A stretch of DNA of 64,000 nucleotides from Nocardiopsis_B mangrovi (GCF_042653925.1 NZ_JBHSFQ010000024.1:40038-104037); one strand, 5' to 3'. Positions 41,242 through 50,557 are shown, counted from the first letter of the stretch. The notes: generated from the letters alone by a model not told the origin. Made by a program: numbers and translations.

Positions 41242-42525
41242 CTACAGGATGATCCGCATGGGGTTCTCCAGCACGTCGGTGAGGTCCTTCAGGAACGCGG
41301 CGCCGACGGCGCCGTCGATCGCCCGGTGGTCCACCGACAGCTCCAGCGCGATGGTGTTGCGGGCGACGATCTCGCCGTCGCGCACCACCGGCTGCTGCTT
41401 CATCGCGCCCACCGCGAGGATGGCCGCCTCGGGCGGGTTGATGACCGCGGAGAAGCTGTCGACGCCGAACATGCCCAGGTTGCTGACGCTGAACGTGCCG
41501 CCGCTCATCTCCTGGGGCTTGAGCTTGCCGTCGCGGGCGCGGCCGGCCAGCTCGCGGGTGGAGGTGGCGATCTGCGACAGGGGCATCGCGTCGGTGTCGT
41601 GCAGCACCGGGACGACCAGCCCGCCTTCGACCGCGACGGCCACGCCGACGTTGATCCGGCCGTGCCGGAGCAGCCTGTCGTCCACCCACGAGGTGTTGCA
41701 CTCGGGGTGGGCCGCCAGCGTGGTGGCCACCGCCTTGACGATGAGGTCGTTGAAGCTGACCTTGACGCCGGTGCTCGCGAGCTGCTCGTTGATCTGGCCG
41801 CGGAACTCCTTGAGCGCCTCGGCGTCGATCGTGCGCCGCAGGTAGAAGTGCGGCACCTCCTGCTTGCTCTGGGTGAGCCGGCGCGCCACGACCTTGCGGA
41901 CGTTGCTGATCTTCACCTCTTCGGAGGCGCGGCCGTCGTCGTAGGCGTCCTGGGGGCGGCCGGCCGCCGCGGGGGCCGGTGCGGCGGCGGGCGCCGCAGC
42001 GGCGGGGGCGCCGCTCTCGCGCTGGCGCCGGGCGGCGGCTTCGATGTCCGCGCGCACGACGCGGCCCTTGGGGCCCGAGCCGTCGATGGACTCGATGTCG
42101 AGCCCGTACTCGCGGGCCAGCCGGCGGGCGAGCGGGGAGCTGAGCGGGCGCGGGGCGGTGCCCTCGGCGGCGGGCGCCGCGGCCGGCTCGGGCTCGGCCG
42201 GAGCGGGGGCCGGCTCGGCCTCCGCGGCAGGGGCCGCGGACTCCGCGGGCTCCGCCGCGGGTGCGCCGGACTCCTCGGGGACGGCGTCGGGGCTGTCGCC
42301 GAGGACGCCGATCACCGCGCCGATCGGCACGGTGTCGCCCTCGGACACCGACTGTTCGACGAGGAAGCCGTCCTCGTAGGCCTCGTACTCCATGACGGCC
42401 TTGTCGGTCTCGATCTCGACCAGCACATCGCCGGACGCGACCTTGTCGCCGACCTTCTTGACCCAGGAGCTGATGACGCCTTCCTCCATGGTGTCGGAGA
42501 GGCGCGGCATGTAGATCTCAGTCAT
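41242..42525 (-). CDS. pdhC: Dihydrolipoamide acyltransferase (E2) of a 2-oxoacid dehydrogenase complex
   Basis: 427 residues. One lipoyl domain at residues 2-77 with the lipoylated Lys42 in EIETDKAVMEYE; an Ala/Pro/Glu-rich swinging linker; a peripheral-subunit-binding domain (SSPLARRLAREYGLDIESID); a second Ala-rich linker; and the acyltransferase core ending in LSVDHRAIDGAVGAAFL with the catalytic His and Asp. It moves acyl groups from E1 to CoA. It is third in the operon E1-alpha, E1-beta, E2. No E3 gene is adjacent, as often in actinobacteria. Pyruvate versus branched-chain 2-oxoacid specificity cannot be settled from sequence alone. Confidence 0.93.
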   Translation of the reverse strand: MTEIYMPRLSDTMEEGVISSWVKKVGDKVASGDVLVEIETDKAVMEYEAYEDGFLVEQSVSEGDTVPIGAVIGVLGDSPDAVPEESGAPAAEPAESAAPAAEAEPAPAPAEPEPAAAPAAEGTAPRPLSSPLARRLAREYGLDIESIDGSGPKGRVVRADIEAAARRQRESGAPAAAAPAAAPAPAAAGRPQDAYDDGRASEEVKISNVRKVVARRLTQSKQEVPHFYLRRTIDAEALKEFRGQINEQLASTGVKVSFNDLIVKAVATTLAAHPECNTSWVDDRLLRHGRINVGVAVAVEGGLVVPVLHDTDAMPLSQIATSTRELAGRARDGKLKPQEMSGGTFSVSNLGMFGVDSFSAVINPPEAAILAVGAMKQQPVVRDGEIVARNTIALELSVDHRAIDGAVGAAFLKDLTDVLENPMRIIL

Positions 42526-42541
42526 CGTGTGCGTTTCCCCT

Positions 42542-43540
42542 TTACCCGACCCGCTTGCCCACAGCGCTCAGGGTCTCCTTGACAGCGGTGGTGATCGACT
42601 CGACCGACGGCAGTGCCGCGGTCTCCAGCGGCTTGGCGTAGGGCATCGGCACCTCGGCCATGGCGACCCGGCGCACCGGGGCGTCCAGGTAGTCGAACGC
42701 GCCCTCCTGGATGGTGGCGGCGATCTCGGCGCCGATCCCGTAGGTCAGCCAGTCGTCCTCGGCGACCACCGCGGAGCCGGTCTTGCGCACCGAGTTCACG
42801 ATCGTGGCGCGGTCGAGCGGCCGGAGGCTGCGCAGGTCGACGACCTCGACGCTGATGTCCTCGTCCGCGAGCTTCTCGGCGACCTGGTTGGCGACCATGG
42901 CCATCCGGGAGTAGCCGATCAGCGTGATGTCGCTGCCCTCGCGGGTCACCGCGGCGCGGCCGATCTCGGCCACGGTGTCGTCCCCCTCGGGGACCTCGCC
43001 CTTGGTGTTGTAGAGGCCGAGGTTCTCCAGGAACAGCACCGGGTCGTCGTCGCGGATGGCGGCGCGCAGCATCGACGCGGCCTCGGCGGGGGTGCTCGGG
43101 GCGAGGACCTTCAGACCCGGGATGAACGAGTAGAACAGCTCGATGTTCTGCGAGTGCGTGGCGCCGAGCTGCTGGCCGCCGCCCCCGGGGGTGCGGATGA
43201 CCATCGGCACGCTGGTCTGGCCGCCGAACATGCCGTAGATCTTCGCGGCGTGGTTGATGATCTGGTCGATGGCGATGAGCGAGAAGTTGATCGTCATCAG
43301 CTCGACGACGGGGCGCAGCCCCAGCATCGCGGCGCCGATCGCGGCGCCGACGAAGCCCTCCTCGGCGATGGGGGTGTCGCGGACGCGGCGCTCGCCGAAC
43401 TCCTTGAGCAGCCCCTCGGTGATCTTGTAGGACCCCTCGAAGACGCCGATCTCCTCACCGAGGAGGAGGACGTTCTCGTCGCGGTGCATCTCGGCGCGCA
43501 GCGTGTCGCGCAGCGCCTGGCGGTAGGTGATCACGGACAT
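42542..43540 (-). CDS. pdhB: 2-oxoacid dehydrogenase E1 beta subunit
   Basis: 332 residues. Pattern: ITYRQALRDTLRAEMHRDEN, VFEGSYKITEGLLKEFGERR, DTPIAEEGFVGAAIGAAMLG with the Glu that activates thiamine diphosphate, and LGATHSQNIELFYSFIPGLK. The transketolase C-terminal domain follows. It is 15 bases downstream of the E1 alpha gene and 16 bases upstream of E2, and forms the E1 heterotetramer. Confidence 0.94.
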   Translation of the reverse strand: MSVITYRQALRDTLRAEMHRDENVLLLGEEIGVFEGSYKITEGLLKEFGERRVRDTPIAEEGFVGAAIGAAMLGLRPVVELMTINFSLIAIDQIINHAAKIYGMFGGQTSVPMVIRTPGGGGQQLGATHSQNIELFYSFIPGLKVLAPSTPAEAASMLRAAIRDDDPVLFLENLGLYNTKGEVPEGDDTVAEIGRAAVTREGSDITLIGYSRMAMVANQVAEKLADEDISVEVVDLRSLRPLDRATIVNSVRKTGSAVVAEDDWLTYGIGAEIAATIQEGAFDYLDAPVRRVAMAEVPMPYAKPLETAALPSVESITTAVKETLSAVGKRVG

Positions 43541-43555
43541 GGACCCGCTCCTTTT

Positions 43556-44659
43556 CTACTCGGCGAAGACCGGGTCGGCGGGCATGCGGCGCGACTCGTT
43601 CGCCACGGGGGTGGCGTAGGTGTAGTCGAACAGCGTGGAGACCTCGGGGTGGGGGCTGTTCTCCGCGAAATCGGCGGCGTCGGCGACCTCGTCGCGGACG
43701 GAGTCGGCGATCTCGCGCTTGGCGTCCTCGGTGAGGATCCCGGCCTCTTCGAGCTGGGCCTCGAACGCGGCGACCGGGTCGTTGGCCTTGGCCTCGTCGA
43801 CCTGTTCGGCGGTGCGGTACTTGGCGGGGTCGACCACCGAGTGGCCCTTCATCCGGTAGCTGGTGGCCTCCAGCAGGAAGGGGCGCTGCTCGGCGCGGGC
43901 GCGCTCGACGAGGTCGGTGGCCGCGTCGCGGACGGCGAGCACGTCGCGGCCGTCCACCCGGACGCCCTCGATGCGGAAGGCGGAGCCGCGCTTGTACAGG
44001 TCGGGTTCCGCGGAGGACTTCTCGACGGTGGTGCCCATGCCGGTGAAGTTGTTGATGACCACGAAGACGATGGGCAGGTTCCACAGCGCCGCGATGTTCA
44101 GCGACTCGTGCCAGGCGCCGATGTTGGTGGTGCCGTCGCCCATCTGGCACATGACGACCTCGTCGCCGCCCCGGTAGGAGACGGCCAGCGCGGCGCCGGT
44201 GGCCAGCGGGAGCTGCCCGCCGACGATCCCGTAGCCGCCCAGCATCCGGGTCTCGGTGTCGTACATGTGCATGGACCCGCCCCAGCCCTTGGACACGCCG
44301 TCGGAGCGTCCGTAGAGCTCGGCCATGACGGCGCGCGGGCTCATGCCCTTGCCGATCGCGTAGCCGTGGTCGCGGTAGTTGGTGAAGAGGTAGTCGCGCT
44401 CTTGGAGGGCGGTCATCAGGCCGACGACGGTGGCCTCTTCGCCCAGGTTGAGGTGGCAGTATCCGCCGATGCGCGCCTGCGTGTACGCCTGGCCGGTGCG
44501 CTCCTCGAACCGGCGGATGAGCAGCATCTGCCGGTAGTAGTCGAGCAGCACCGCGGGCTGCTCGTCGGAGAGGTCGGGGGTGGCGCCCTTCCGGCTCCGC
44601 CGGCGGCCACCCGTGTTCCTGGCGGTGCCGCCGCCCTTCGGCTTGGCCGTGTCAGCCAT
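43556..44659 (-). CDS. pdhA: 2-oxoacid dehydrogenase E1 alpha subunit
   Basis: 367 residues. The N-terminal 30 residues are basic and probably flexible. Then YRQMLLIRRFEERTGQAYTQ, GWGGSMHMYDTETRMLGGYG and the thiamine-diphosphate/Mg motif MGDGTTNIGAWHESLN ending in VINNFTGMGTTVE. YRMKGHSVVDPAKYRT contains the phosphorylation-loop-like segment. It is first in the operon; the space upstream (44660-45048) carries a 17-bp palindrome at 44957 and two nearby TGTG/CACA elements around 44922-44947. Confidence 0.94.
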   Translation of the reverse strand: MADTAKPKGGGTARNTGGRRRSRKGATPDLSDEQPAVLLDYYRQMLLIRRFEERTGQAYTQARIGGYCHLNLGEEATVVGLMTALQERDYLFTNYRDHGYAIGKGMSPRAVMAELYGRSDGVSKGWGGSMHMYDTETRMLGGYGIVGGQLPLATGAALAVSYRGGDEVVMCQMGDGTTNIGAWHESLNIAALWNLPIVFVVINNFTGMGTTVEKSSAEPDLYKRGSAFRIEGVRVDGRDVLAVRDAATDLVERARAEQRPFLLEATSYRMKGHSVVDPAKYRTAEQVDEAKANDPVAAFEAQLEEAGILTEDAKREIADSVRDEVADAADFAENSPHPEVSTLFDYTYATPVANESRRMPADPVFAE

Positions 44660-44956
44660 GGTGGTGCCTTTCTACGTACGGGAACGGCCTGGGTCCGGAC
44701 CGGTGGGCCCGGGAAGGCCGGTGCCGGGGCGCGCGGTCGCCCGCGGCCACGGCGTCCGCGCCGACGCCGGGCTCAACGGCGGGGTCGCGGGAGTGGCTGT
44801 TGAGTTGTCGTGGCCGAACACTCCGTGCGCTCGCCCCCCGGTGGTCGTCACCCTGCCCATTCCTGGGCGGAGGTCACCTGTTCGTCCGGCCGGTTCGCGC
44901 GTGGCTCGCAACACGCCCGTCATGTGTGTGACGTGCGTCGCGCACACTCTACGTAC

Positions 44957-44973
44957 TGATCGATGATCGATCA
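44957..44973. promoter_or_regulatory. 17-bp palindrome upstream of pdh operon
   Basis: TGATCGAT-G-ATCGATCA, perfectly symmetric, about 300 bases upstream of pdhA and 76 bases below the end of the GntR/FCD gene. It is the best candidate operator for the adjacent FCD-type regulator. A less perfect GTGTGTG/CGCACAC pair at about 44924-44946 may bind a Crp-like protein. Confidence 0.55.
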
Positions 44974-45048
44974 ATACGACTTTAGGGGAGATCCGGGGCG
45001 TATTCGGCAAAGGGGTGGGTTCCCGGCGGGCGGGCCCGGAGGTGCGGG

Positions 45049-45726
45049 TCAGCGGACCGCGTTGTGCGACTTCATTGCGGCTTCGACGTAGTTGAGCACG
45101 TGGTCGCGCAGCATCCGGCCGACCTCGGGGTCGCACTTTCGAAACGCTTCTGTGATCTGGGCGTGGTCGGCGGCCTTGGCGTGCAGCTCCATGTTCAGCC
45201 AGCGGACCGACAGCCGCGTCCACACCTCGACGCCCAGGGACTCCCAGGTGTGCAGGAGCACGCTGTTGCGGGCGGCCCGGACGATCTCGCGGTGGAACTC
45301 CACGCTGTGCTTGATCTGCTCCTCGACGTCCCCCTCGGCGGTCGCGCGCTTGAGGGCGTCGACCTCGCGTTCCAGCGGGCGCGGGTCCTCGGCCAGGCCG
45401 GGGGCGGCGAGTTCGGCGGCGACGAGTTCGAGACCGGCGCGGACGGGATAGATCTCCGCCATGTCCGCGACACCGAACGCACGGACCCGGGCCCCCTTGT
45501 TCGGCACCGACTCGATGAGGCGCAGCGTCTCCAGTTCGCGCAGCGCCTCCCGCACCGGGGCCTGGCTCACATTCAGCTCCGCCGCGATCCGCCGTTCGAC
45601 GATGCGCTCCCCGGGCTGCCAGCGGCCTGAGAGCAGACCGTCGACGAGGACGCGGCGGATCTGCTCCCGCAGCGGGTTGCGGGCCAACCGGGACCGATCA
45701 TCGGATCCCACGGGCAGGTCGACCAT
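45049..45726 (-). CDS. GntR-family regulator, FCD subgroup
   Basis: 225 residues from the ATG at 45724-45726 with GAAAGG upstream; a GTG 10 codons earlier is possible. Winged helix: LREQIRRVLVDGLLSGRWQP, RIAAELNVSQAPVREALREL and LIESVPNKGARVRAF. FCD domain: VADMAEIYPVRAGLELVAAE with the Asp, EFHREIVRAARN with a metal-ligand His, and DHVLNYVEAAM. FCD regulators bind metal-coordinated organic acids such as lactate, pyruvate or citrate-cycle acids. Its position just upstream of pdhA on the same strand fits control of the 2-oxoacid dehydrogenase operon (inference). Confidence 0.9.
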   Translation of the reverse strand: MVDLPVGSDDRSRLARNPLREQIRRVLVDGLLSGRWQPGERIVERRIAAELNVSQAPVREALRELETLRLIESVPNKGARVRAFGVADMAEIYPVRAGLELVAAELAAPGLAEDPRPLEREVDALKRATAEGDVEEQIKHSVEFHREIVRAARNSVLLHTWESLGVEVWTRLSVRWLNMELHAKAADHAQITEAFRKCDPEVGRMLRDHVLNYVEAAMKSHNAVR

Positions 45727-45950
45727 CGACGGCCTTTCAGCTGGGTGGGGTTGCACGAGCGCTCAGGCTCATTACGAAGAGTGCCACACGACGGCGCGGA
45801 CCCGGGATCACGCCCGTCGGCAGGGGGCGGCGGGCGCTGAACCGCCGACTTCGGCGAACAGTGGGAGCACGGCTCTGAACAGGACGGTTAAGCGCGAGTT
45901 AGCACGTTCGTAAACGTCAGGGGCTCGCGGCGCGTCCCCTTACGGGGCGC

Positions 45951-45980
45951 TATGCTCTCCTGTCGGAAATGTTCGAACAT
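45951..45980 (+). promoter_or_regulatory. -10 element and 12-bp palindrome in the 45.7-46.3 kb gap
   Basis: TATGCT (45951-45956) resembles a -10. The perfect palindrome ATGTTCGAACAT lies at 45969-45980, where the transcript would begin. No good -35 is seen. If used, the transcript would have a leader of about 300 bases before the PAP2 gene. CCCCCACACGGGGG near 46014 can form a hairpin in that leader. No gene is supportable in 45727-46260. Confidence 0.35.
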
Positions 45981-46260
45981 GGCGAACACAGCCGGGTGTC
46001 GTGCAGTGGCGTCCCCCACACGGGGGCGGTGGAACCGATTCACCGATTGCGCCACCAGCGGTGTCCCCGGTCGTGGACCGTAGTGATGACGCAGATGTCT
46101 CCGGCTGCGTGGATGCTCTGACCATGCGTCCCCCGCCTTCCTGCCCCCTACCGAACCCGTCCGAAGCCACCCGAGCCAACGTCCGAGCGGCGAGCCCGTC
46201 CCCCTACGCACAAGCGTGCCGCAGGCCAGCCCACAATTCGTGAGACAGCACTGAGCACAC

Positions 46261-47172
46261 ATGATGCATACATTGCGGATACGGTCGAACCCGCCGTTTC
46301 GGGCGGGCCATTCGATCCCCACATTCCAAAGGTCCCGGGCGGCACTGCGTGCCGCCCCCGGGGCCGCTCTGGCGCGCACCGCGCGCCGGCGCTCCGGGGG
46401 GCCCGGGGTCACCTGGCCCAGCGTCAGTGAGATCGCATGGGGCCTGGCATCGGACAAGCGCGCGATCGTGCTGGCCGTCGTGCTCATCACCATGACCGTG
46501 CTCTCCGCCGGACCACTGCACCCCGTCGACATCTTCATCAACGAAGCGCCCCGCCCCTACTGGGACCAGCTGCGCGAACCGCTGATCCTGTGGCCCGACA
46601 CCGTGGCCTCCCGGTTCGTCGCGCTGCCGGTGCTGGCCGCGACCGCCATCCAGCTCGCCTACTGGCACCGCTCGTGGCGGCCGATCATCCTCGGAGCGGG
46701 CGGCGTCGTGGGCATGATGAGCATGGTCGCCACGATGAAGCTCATCCTGGCGCGCGGCCACCCCCGCACCGGCGACCCCTCGTTCTTCTCCGAAGGCGGG
46801 GTCTCCTTCCCCTCCGGCCACGGCGCGAACGCGATCCTCATCTACGGGCTCGTGCTGTTCCTCATCATCCGCTACCGGGCGGCCCGGCCCCACATCATCC
46901 GGCGGCTCGCCTACTGCATCGTCGTCATCGCCGTACTCCAGGCGGCCGTCTCGGCGTTCCTGCACTTCCACTGGTTCACCGACCTGCTGACCGGGATGGT
47001 CGCGGGCGGGTTCGCGCTCAGCCTGACCATCCGGCTGGACCGCATGATCCCCGGCGGACGCACCGCCACCTGGTGGCCCTGGTACGACCCGGACGGCAAC
47101 GCCCCCGGCGAGGGCGACGAGGCGGGCGACCGGGAGCGCGCCGAACCGCGCCCCTCCGGCGGTGCCGGATGA
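46261..47172 (+). CDS. PAP2-superfamily membrane phosphatase-like protein
   Basis: 303 residues; the start is uncertain (ATG at 46261, no strong ribosome site). A basic N-terminus of about 60 residues is followed by five to six membrane segments. PAP2 motifs: KLILARGHPR where KxxxxxxRP is expected, the clear SFPSGHGANA, and VSAFLHFHWFTDLLTG for the third. The Arg of the first and of the third motif seem replaced, while the two His remain. The family dephosphorylates lipid phosphates such as undecaprenyl or diacylglycerol pyrophosphate. It overlaps the next gene by 4 bases. Confidence 0.85.
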   Translation: MMHTLRIRSNPPFRAGHSIPTFQRSRAALRAAPGAALARTARRRSGGPGVTWPSVSEIAWGLASDKRAIVLAVVLITMTVLSAGPLHPVDIFINEAPRPYWDQLREPLILWPDTVASRFVALPVLAATAIQLAYWHRSWRPIILGAGGVVGMMSMVATMKLILARGHPRTGDPSFFSEGGVSFPSGHGANAILIYGLVLFLIIRYRAARPHIIRRLAYCIVVIAVLQAAVSAFLHFHWFTDLLTGMVAGGFALSLTIRLDRMIPGGRTATWWPWYDPDGNAPGEGDEAGDRERAEPRPSGGAG

Positions 47173-47966
47173 GCCCGGCGGCCGGCGCGGGCGAGGTGCG
47201 CCGGTCCGTTGCCGGCGGCGTGGCGACCATCACGATCGACAACCCCGCCACCCGCAACGCCATGACGGCTGAGATGTACCGGGCCATCCCCCCGCTCTTC
47301 GCCGAGGTGGCCGCCGACCCCGCGGTGCGGGTCGCCGTGCTCACCGGCGCCGGCGGCACCTTCTGCTCCGGAGCCGACATCGGCCAGCTCGACCGCATCG
47401 GCCACGGCGAGAACGATCTGCCGACCCTGGCCGAAGAGGCCATCGCGGCCTGTCCCAAACCCGTCATCGCCGCCATCCGCGGCCACTGCTACGGCGGCGG
47501 CTGCCAGCTCGCGGCAGCCTGCGACCTGCGCATCGCCGCCGACGACGCGCGGTTCGCCATCACCCCGGCCAAGCTCGGCGTCGTCTACCCCGTGAGCGCG
47601 CTGCGCCGCCTGGTCCGGCTGGCGGGGGCGGCCCGGGTCAAGTACCTCGTCTACACGGCCGACGCGATCGACGCCGAGCGGGCGCTGCGGGAGGGCTTCT
47701 ACACCGAGGTCGTCCCCGGGGCCGCGCTGGCCGAGCGGGTGGCCGGGCTCACCGCGGTCATCGGCTCCCGATCGCAGTTCACCGTGCACGCGACCAAGGA
47801 CATCCTCGACCGCATCGACGGCGGCGCCCTCACCCCGGAGCGGGTCGCCCATTGGCGCTCGGCGATGTGGGCCGCCGGCGACCTCGACGAGGGCGTGGCG
47901 GCCTTCGAAGAGCGCCGCGCGCCCGGCTTCCCGTGGACCGGATCCGCGGCTCACCCGGACGGCTGA
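47169..47966 (+). CDS. Enoyl-CoA hydratase/isomerase family protein
   Basis: 265 residues from the ATG at 47169, in an ATGA overlap with the PAP2 gene. Crotonase features: GVATITIDNPATRNAMTAEM, TGAGGTFCSGADIGQL forming the first part of the oxyanion hole, IAAIRGHCYGGGCQLAAACD forming the second, and DARFAITPAKLGVVYPVSAL. The Glu expected for hydratase catalysis in the third helix is not obvious (the region reads LGVVYP), so isomerase or another CoA chemistry is possible. It ends 126 bases before the carotenoid genes. Confidence 0.9.
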   Translation: MSPAAGAGEVRRSVAGGVATITIDNPATRNAMTAEMYRAIPPLFAEVAADPAVRVAVLTGAGGTFCSGADIGQLDRIGHGENDLPTLAEEAIAACPKPVIAAIRGHCYGGGCQLAAACDLRIAADDARFAITPAKLGVVYPVSALRRLVRLAGAARVKYLVYTADAIDAERALREGFYTEVVPGAALAERVAGLTAVIGSRSQFTVHATKDILDRIDGGALTPERVAHWRSAMWAAGDLDEGVAAFEERRAPGFPWTGSAAHPDG

Positions 47967-48092
47967 CCCCGCCCGGCCGGACCGCAGGCGGCGGTCCCGG
48001 CAGCGCCCCCGCTGTCGCACGCGGCGCCGATCGGGTCCGCCGGACCCGTTTCCCGCCACGCGAGCCGGGGCACGTTCGCCGAGGTGGGGACG

Positions 48093-49619
48093 ATGACGGG
48101 CGGGAGCGCGCGGGTGCCGCGCGTGCGGACCGTGCCCGGGCGCACGGACCGCGTCGTGGTGGTCGGCGCCGGGCTGTCCGGCCTGGCGGCGGCGCTGCAC
48201 CTGCGCGGCGCGGGGCGCGAGGTCACCGTCGTGGAGCGCGACGCGCACCCGGGCGGGCGCGCGGGCCGCATCGACATCGACGGCTTCCGGATCGACACTG
48301 GGCCCACGGTGCTGACCATGCCCGATCTGATCGACGAGGCCCTGGGCGCGGTCGGATCCTCGGTCGGCGACGTCCTGGACCTGGTCCCGCTGGCACCGGC
48401 CTACCGCGCGGCCTTCGCCGACGGCACCGAGGTCGACGTGCACACCGGCGCCGAGGAGATGGCCGCCGAGGTGCGGCGGGTCGCCGGGCCCCGGGAGGAG
48501 GCGGGCTACCTGCGGCTGCGCGCCTGGCTGAGCCGCCTCTACGAGGTGCAGATGCGGCGGTTCATCGACGCGAACTTCGACTCCCCGCTCGGCCTGCTGA
48601 CCCCCGATCTCGCCCGGCTGGCCGCCGCCGGCGGGTTCGGCCGGCTGGGCCCGGCCATCGGCCGGTTCCTGGCGGACCCCCGGCTCCAGCGGATCTTCTC
48701 CTTCCAGGCGCTCTACGCGGGGGTGCCGCCCCGGCGGGCGATGGCCGCCTACGGGGTCATCGCCTACATGGACACGGTCGCCGGGGTGTACTTCCCGCGC
48801 GGGGGGATGCGCGCGCTGGGCGACGGGCTCGCCGGCGCCGCCGCCAAGGCCGGGGTCTCCTTCCGCTACAACGAGCCGGTGCGCGGGCTGGAGCGCCGGG
48901 GCGACCGGATCACGGCCGTGCTCACCGCCCACGGCGACCGGATCCCCTGCGACGCGGTCGTCCTCACCCCCGACCTGCCCGTGTCCTACCGGCTGCTGGG
49001 GCGGGTCCCCTGGCGCGCGGTGCCGCTGCGGTTCTCGCCTTCGGCGGTCGTCCTGCACGCCGGGACCGCACGCGCCTGGCCGCGGCTCCACCACCACACG
49101 ATCTCCTTCGGAGCCGCCTGGGACCGCACCTTCGACGAGATCACCCGGCTGGGCCGGACCATGAGCGACCCGTCGCTGCTCATCACGCGGCCCACCGCCA
49201 CCGATCCCGCCCTCGCCCCTCCCGGGCACGACCTGTTCTACGTTCTGGCGCCGACACCGAACCTGCGCACCGGGGGCCCCGACTGGCGCGACGCGGGACC
49301 GCGCTACCGCGACGCGCTCGTACGCACCCTGGAGGAGCGCGGACTGAGCGGACTCGGCGCGGCGATCACGACGGAGCGCCTGGTCACCCCGCACGATTGG
49401 GAGCGTCAAGGGCTGGCGTTCGGGACCCCGTTCGCGACCGCGCACACCTTCGCCCAGACCGGGCCGTTCCGGCCGCGCAACCTGGTCTCGGGGACCGCCA
49501 ACGCGGTGCTCGCGGGCTGCGGGACCACACCGGGGGTGGGGCTGCCGACCGTCCTGATCTCCGGAAAGCTCGCGGCGGCGCGGATCACCGGCGCCGCCCG
49601 GCCCGCAGGGAGCCGATGA
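48093..49619 (+). CDS. crtI: Phytoene desaturase
   Basis: 508 residues from the ATG at 48093, preceded by GAGGTGGGG; a GTG nine bases earlier is possible. FAD-binding start: RVVVVGAGLSGLAAALHLRG, then VERDAHPGGRAGRIDIDGFR and DTGPTVLTMPDLIDE. Further family segments: FSFQALYAGVPPRRAMAAYG, YFPRGGMRALGDGLA and the C-terminal CrtI signature GTTPGVGLPTVLISGKLAAA. It converts phytoene to lycopene in steps at the membrane. It overlaps crtB by 4 bases. Confidence 0.94.
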   Translation: MTGGSARVPRVRTVPGRTDRVVVVGAGLSGLAAALHLRGAGREVTVVERDAHPGGRAGRIDIDGFRIDTGPTVLTMPDLIDEALGAVGSSVGDVLDLVPLAPAYRAAFADGTEVDVHTGAEEMAAEVRRVAGPREEAGYLRLRAWLSRLYEVQMRRFIDANFDSPLGLLTPDLARLAAAGGFGRLGPAIGRFLADPRLQRIFSFQALYAGVPPRRAMAAYGVIAYMDTVAGVYFPRGGMRALGDGLAGAAAKAGVSFRYNEPVRGLERRGDRITAVLTAHGDRIPCDAVVLTPDLPVSYRLLGRVPWRAVPLRFSPSAVVLHAGTARAWPRLHHHTISFGAAWDRTFDEITRLGRTMSDPSLLITRPTATDPALAPPGHDLFYVLAPTPNLRTGGPDWRDAGPRYRDALVRTLEERGLSGLGAAITTERLVTPHDWERQGLAFGTPFATAHTFAQTGPFRPRNLVSGTANAVLAGCGTTPGVGLPTVLISGKLAAARITGAARPAGSR

Positions 49620-50557
49620 TGGGGACCGATGCCGAACTCGACGCGGCGGGGATCGGCGGCGCGCCACTGCGCGCGGCCTACGCCCACTGCCGGGAACTGC
49701 ACGCCCGCCACGGCCGGAGCTACTACCTCGCCACCCGCGTCCTGCCGCCCGCACGAAGACCCGCGATCCACGCGCTCTACGGCTTCGCGCGGTGGGTGGA
49801 CGACATCGTCGACGCCCCCGGCCCGGCGGACACCCCCGCCGGAGGGCGCCGGCTGATCGACGCGGTCGAGGCCGACCTCGCGGCGGCCCTCGCGGGCGCC
49901 CCCGCCGAACGGCCGGTCGTGCGGGCCGTCGCCGATTGCGCGCTGCGCTACGACATCGACCCGCCGCTGTTCTCGGCGTTCCTGGCCTCGATGCGCATGG
50001 ACCTCGACGTGGCCGGCTACGCCGACTACGCCGCGCTGCGCGGCTACATGTACGGGTCGGCGGCCGTGATCGGCCTCCAGGTGCTGCCCGTCCTGGGCAC
50101 GTCGGTGCCCCGTGCCGAGGCGGCGCCGCACGCGGCGGCGCTGGGCGAGGCGTTCCAGCTCACCAACTTCCTCCGCGACGTCGCCGAGGACCTGGACCGC
50201 GGCCGGGTGTACCTGCCCGCCGACGTGCTCGCCGCGCACGGCGCCGACCGCGGCCTGCTCGCCCACTGCCGCCGGACGGGGGACCAGGACCCGCGCGTGC
50301 GCGCGGCGTTCGCCGAACTCGCGCGGATCAACCGCGACGTCTACCGCCGGGCCGAACCGGGGATCGCCATGCTGCACCCGGTCTCCCGCCCGTGTGTCGC
50401 CACGGCCCTGCGGCTCTACCGGGGGATCCTGGACCGCATCGAGGCCGCCGACTACGACGTGTGGACCCGGCGGCACAGCGTGCCGCGCGCCCGGCGCGCG
50501 GGGATGGCGCTGCCCGCGCTGGGCCGCGCCCTCACCGCACGACTGCTCTCCCCGTGA
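49616..50557 (+). CDS. crtB: Phytoene synthase
   Basis: 313 residues from the ATG at 49616, inside the crtI stop overlap, with AGGGAG upstream; a second ATG follows directly. It joins two GGPP molecules to phytoene. Both Asp-rich motifs are present: RWVDDIVDAPGP at about residue 58 and NFLRDVAEDLDRGRVYLP in the middle. SYYLATRVLPPARRPAIHAL is the family N-terminus. It is coupled to crtI. Confidence 0.95.
   Translation: MMGTDAELDAAGIGGAPLRAAYAHCRELHARHGRSYYLATRVLPPARRPAIHALYGFARWVDDIVDAPGPADTPAGGRRLIDAVEADLAAALAGAPAERPVVRAVADCALRYDIDPPLFSAFLASMRMDLDVAGYADYAALRGYMYGSAAVIGLQVLPVLGTSVPRAEAAPHAAALGEAFQLTNFLRDVAEDLDRGRVYLPADVLAAHGADRGLLAHCRRTGDQDPRVRAAFAELARINRDVYRRAEPGIAMLHPVSRPCVATALRLYRGILDRIEAADYDVWTRRHSVPRARRAGMALPALGRALTARLLSP

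Noticed and set aside
45969..45980. SOS (LexA) box
   Set aside because: ATGTTCGAACAT has the half-sites in the opposite order from the actinobacterial GAAC-N4-GTTC box.
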